Source: Wenyingzhuangia aestuarii
Lineage (GTDB): Bacteria; Bacteroidota; Bacteroidia; Flavobacteriales; Flavobacteriaceae
Length of the DNA: 64,000 nucleotides
Assembly: GCF_011927765.1 (NCBI RefSeq)
Contig: NZ_JAATJG010000006.1
Span: forward strand, 62,001 to 126,000
Direction of reading: 5' to 3'
Shown: positions 62,466 through 64,000 of the stretch, piece by piece
How the letters are laid out: the number at the start of each line of letters is the position of its first letter
Numbering within the stretch: the stretch's first letter is position 1
Notes under the pieces: model-generated
Databases searched by the model: none
Told to the model about the DNA's origin: nothing
Seen by the model: only the letters and a program-made list of their open reading frames with translations
Translations under genes and position numbers: made by a program

Positions 62466-64000
62466 TTACCAATCTATAGGTCGGTAATCTTTTAAGAATT
62501 TACCACACCAATGTTTTCCAGTTTTAATACCATCAAACAAAGGATCTATAACTCTAGCAGCACCATCAACAATATCTAAAGGAGGTTGAAAATCGTGTAA
62601 TTCTACTTTCTTTTTAGACAATTCAACAGGATCTTCATCTGTAACCCAACCTGTATCTACAGCATTCATATAAATACCGTGTTTTGCCAAAGTAGATGCC
62701 GATGTATGAGTTAACATATTTAAAGCCGCTTTCGCCATGTTGGTATGTGGATGTCTATCTTCTTTTTTAAAGCGATAGAATTTTCCTTCCATGGCAGATA
62801 CGTTGATAATATGCTTTTTTCCTGTATTCTCTTTTTTCATCAATTCAGCCAAACGGTTGATCAATACAAAAGGAGCTACAGAGTTTACCAACTGTACCTC
62901 TACCATTTCGGTAGTTTCTATCTCCCCAATCTTTAATCTCCAACTGTTGGTTTTACGCAAATCTACTTGTTGTAAATCTGCATCTAATTCTCCTTCTGGA
63001 AAAACTTCGCTTGTAGTTAAAGAATTGTCAAAACTATAAGGAATTTGAGATAATTTAGCCGAAGCTCTTAACCCAACTCCAGGTTGTTCTCCATGCCAAG
63101 TTACAGGAGCATTATTTTTAGTAGCCACTACACTTCCACTAAACTGTTTTAATTCTTCTAAACAGCTGTAATGATCACTTAACAATTCTTGTGCATTTAC
63201 AGGCAAAGCAGACAATGGTTTTTCTTCATTCTCCATTAAATGCGTGTAAAAACCAGCGGGTCTACGCACCGTTTGCGCAGCATTGTTGATTAATATATCT
63301 AATCGATCGTATTTTTGTTCTATATAATTACAGAAAATTTCAACACTTGGAATGTGTCTTAAATCTAATCCGTGAATTTTTAAACGATGTCCCCATTCCT
63401 GAAAATCGGGTTCTTTAGCAAACCTAAGAGCTGAATCTGCTGGAAAACGAGTGGTTGCAATTACTGTAGCTCCCGATCGTAACATCATTAACGTAATATG
63501 ATATCCAATTTTTAAACGAGACCCTGTCATAATAGCCACCTGTCCCGTTAAATCTGCTTCCTGAAAACGTTTGGCATAATTAAAGTCTCCACATTCTGTA
63601 CACATACTGTCATAAAAATGATGCAATTTGGTATACAATGCTTTACATACGTAACAATTTCTAGGAGATTCTAGTTCAGGAATGTCATCCTTTTTCACTT
63701 CTGTAAAAGTCAACATTTTGGGAGCTTCAAAAACAGCAGCTTCCCTAGCAGAACGTATTCCTGTTTCTTTACGAGCATGTTTTTCACGTTCGCGTTGCTT
63801 ACGTTTGGCTGCTTTTTTAGCATTCTTTCTACGTTTATCTTGCTCGTCTTTGGTAGGTCTACTTAGCAACCCTGCTACCTTCATTAAAGCAACACGTTGC
63901 TCCTCGGGCATTTCAAAAAGTTGATTGGTATCTTTTAATAAAGATTCTAGCGTATGTATACACTGCGTTACCTCTTGAGGTTGTACGGTGTTTTGTTTTG
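62466..64000 (-). CDS. Zinc-ribbon SDR oxidoreductase, partial at the right edge
   Basis: The reading frame stays open to base 64,000, so the start is outside the window; an internal ATG at 63911 would give 481 residues, but the coding-like sequence before it ([20 protein letters not shown]) shows the gene is longer. A Lys/Arg-rich stretch is followed by a zinc ribbon (CYVCKA ... CTECGD), then an SDR domain with NAD motif TGSRLKIG and LINNAAQ. The usual YxxxK reads TNMAK, so the catalytic Tyr is replaced. The substrate is unknown. Confidence 0.85.
   Translation of the reverse strand, partial: KQNTVQPQEVTQCIHTLESLLKDTNQLFEMPEEQRVALMKVAGLLSRPTKDEQDKRRKNAKKAAKRKQREREKHARKETGIRSAREAAVFEAPKMLTFTEVKKDDIPELESPRNCYVCKALYTKLHHFYDSMCTECGDFNYAKRFQEADLTGQVAIMTGSRLKIGYHITLMMLRSGATVIATTRFPADSALRFAKEPDFQEWGHRLKIHGLDLRHIPSVEIFCNYIEQKYDRLDILINNAAQTVRRPAGFYTHLMENEEKPLSALPVNAQELLSDHYSCLEELKQFSGSVVATKNNAPVTWHGEQPGVGLRASAKLSQIPYSFDNSLTTSEVFPEGELDADLQQVDLRKTNSWRLKIGEIETTEMVEVQLVNSVAPFVLINRLAELMKKENTGKKHIINVSAMEGKFYRFKKEDRHPHTNMAKAALNMLTHTSASTLAKHGIYMNAVDTGWVTDEDPVELSKKKVELHDFQPPLDIVDGAARVIDPLFDGIKTGKHWCGKFLKDYRPIDW

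Overview
The window reads as a chromosomal segment of a marine member of the Bacteroidota, most likely Flavobacteriaceae. The sequence is AT-rich, and several genes are preceded by the Bacteroidota -7 promoter box TAnnTTTG. It carries two complete ECF-sigma/FecR/SusC/SusD sets, many Bacteroidota-type lipoproteins, a carbohydrase with a type IX secretion C-terminal domain, and enzymes for red-algal galactans. I see no insertion sequence, prophage, integrase or CRISPR array. The layout is housekeeping genes interleaved with polysaccharide-utilisation genes.

Left part (1-11,950): a Gfo/Idh/MocA oxidoreductase with a small secreted protein; a VWA protein paired with a MoxR/Mg-chelatase-like AAA+ ATPase; a secreted beta-helix lipoprotein; an overlapping SatD/DUF3307 pair behind duplicated palindromes; a YHYH/EF-hand lipoprotein; and a large stand-alone SF1 helicase.

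Centre (11,987-35,869): two sigma/FecR/SusC/SusD units on the minus strand, neither with adjacent enzymes, bracket a minus-strand group of LamB-type porin, GH97, LacI regulator, cytochrome P450, [2Fe-2S] ferredoxin and ferredoxin reductase. A P450/ferredoxin/reductase trio beside galactan enzymes resembles the system known to remove the methyl group of 6-O-methyl-D-galactose from red-algal galactans. The GH97 has the residues of the retaining alpha-galactosidase branch. truC and a TIGR02757 gene are interspersed.

Right-centre (36,155-50,853): a DUF1328 membrane peptide and a small lipoprotein; a three-gene transglutaminase-DUF2126 / ATP-grasp-alpha-E / transglutaminase operon of the predicted peptide-ligation type; then a galactan group with a kappa-carrageenase-like GH16 (T9SS-exported), a GH117-type anhydrogalactosidase, an S1 sulfatase, an unassigned beta-propeller hydrolase and a second Gfo/Idh/MocA oxidoreductase.

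Right part (51,009-64,000): an orphan DppB-like permease, a TlpA-like lipoprotein, tpiA, prmA, clpS and a small ORF; a GntR-centred sugar-acid/rhamnose group (uxuA, an SDR, a bifunctional aldolase-dehydrogenase) with a shared palindrome; tRNA-Arg(ACG) with a textbook promoter; a Ca/Na antiporter; a truncated haemoglobin; and an atypical zinc-ribbon SDR that runs off the right edge.

The most interesting items are the porin/GH97/P450 locus, a hairpin with compensatory changes found between fecR and susC in both Sus units, the mixed carrageenan/agar enzyme set, the unassigned propeller enzyme, the amidoligase-type operon, and several candidate operators. All family calls were made by reading motifs. 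No database search was run.
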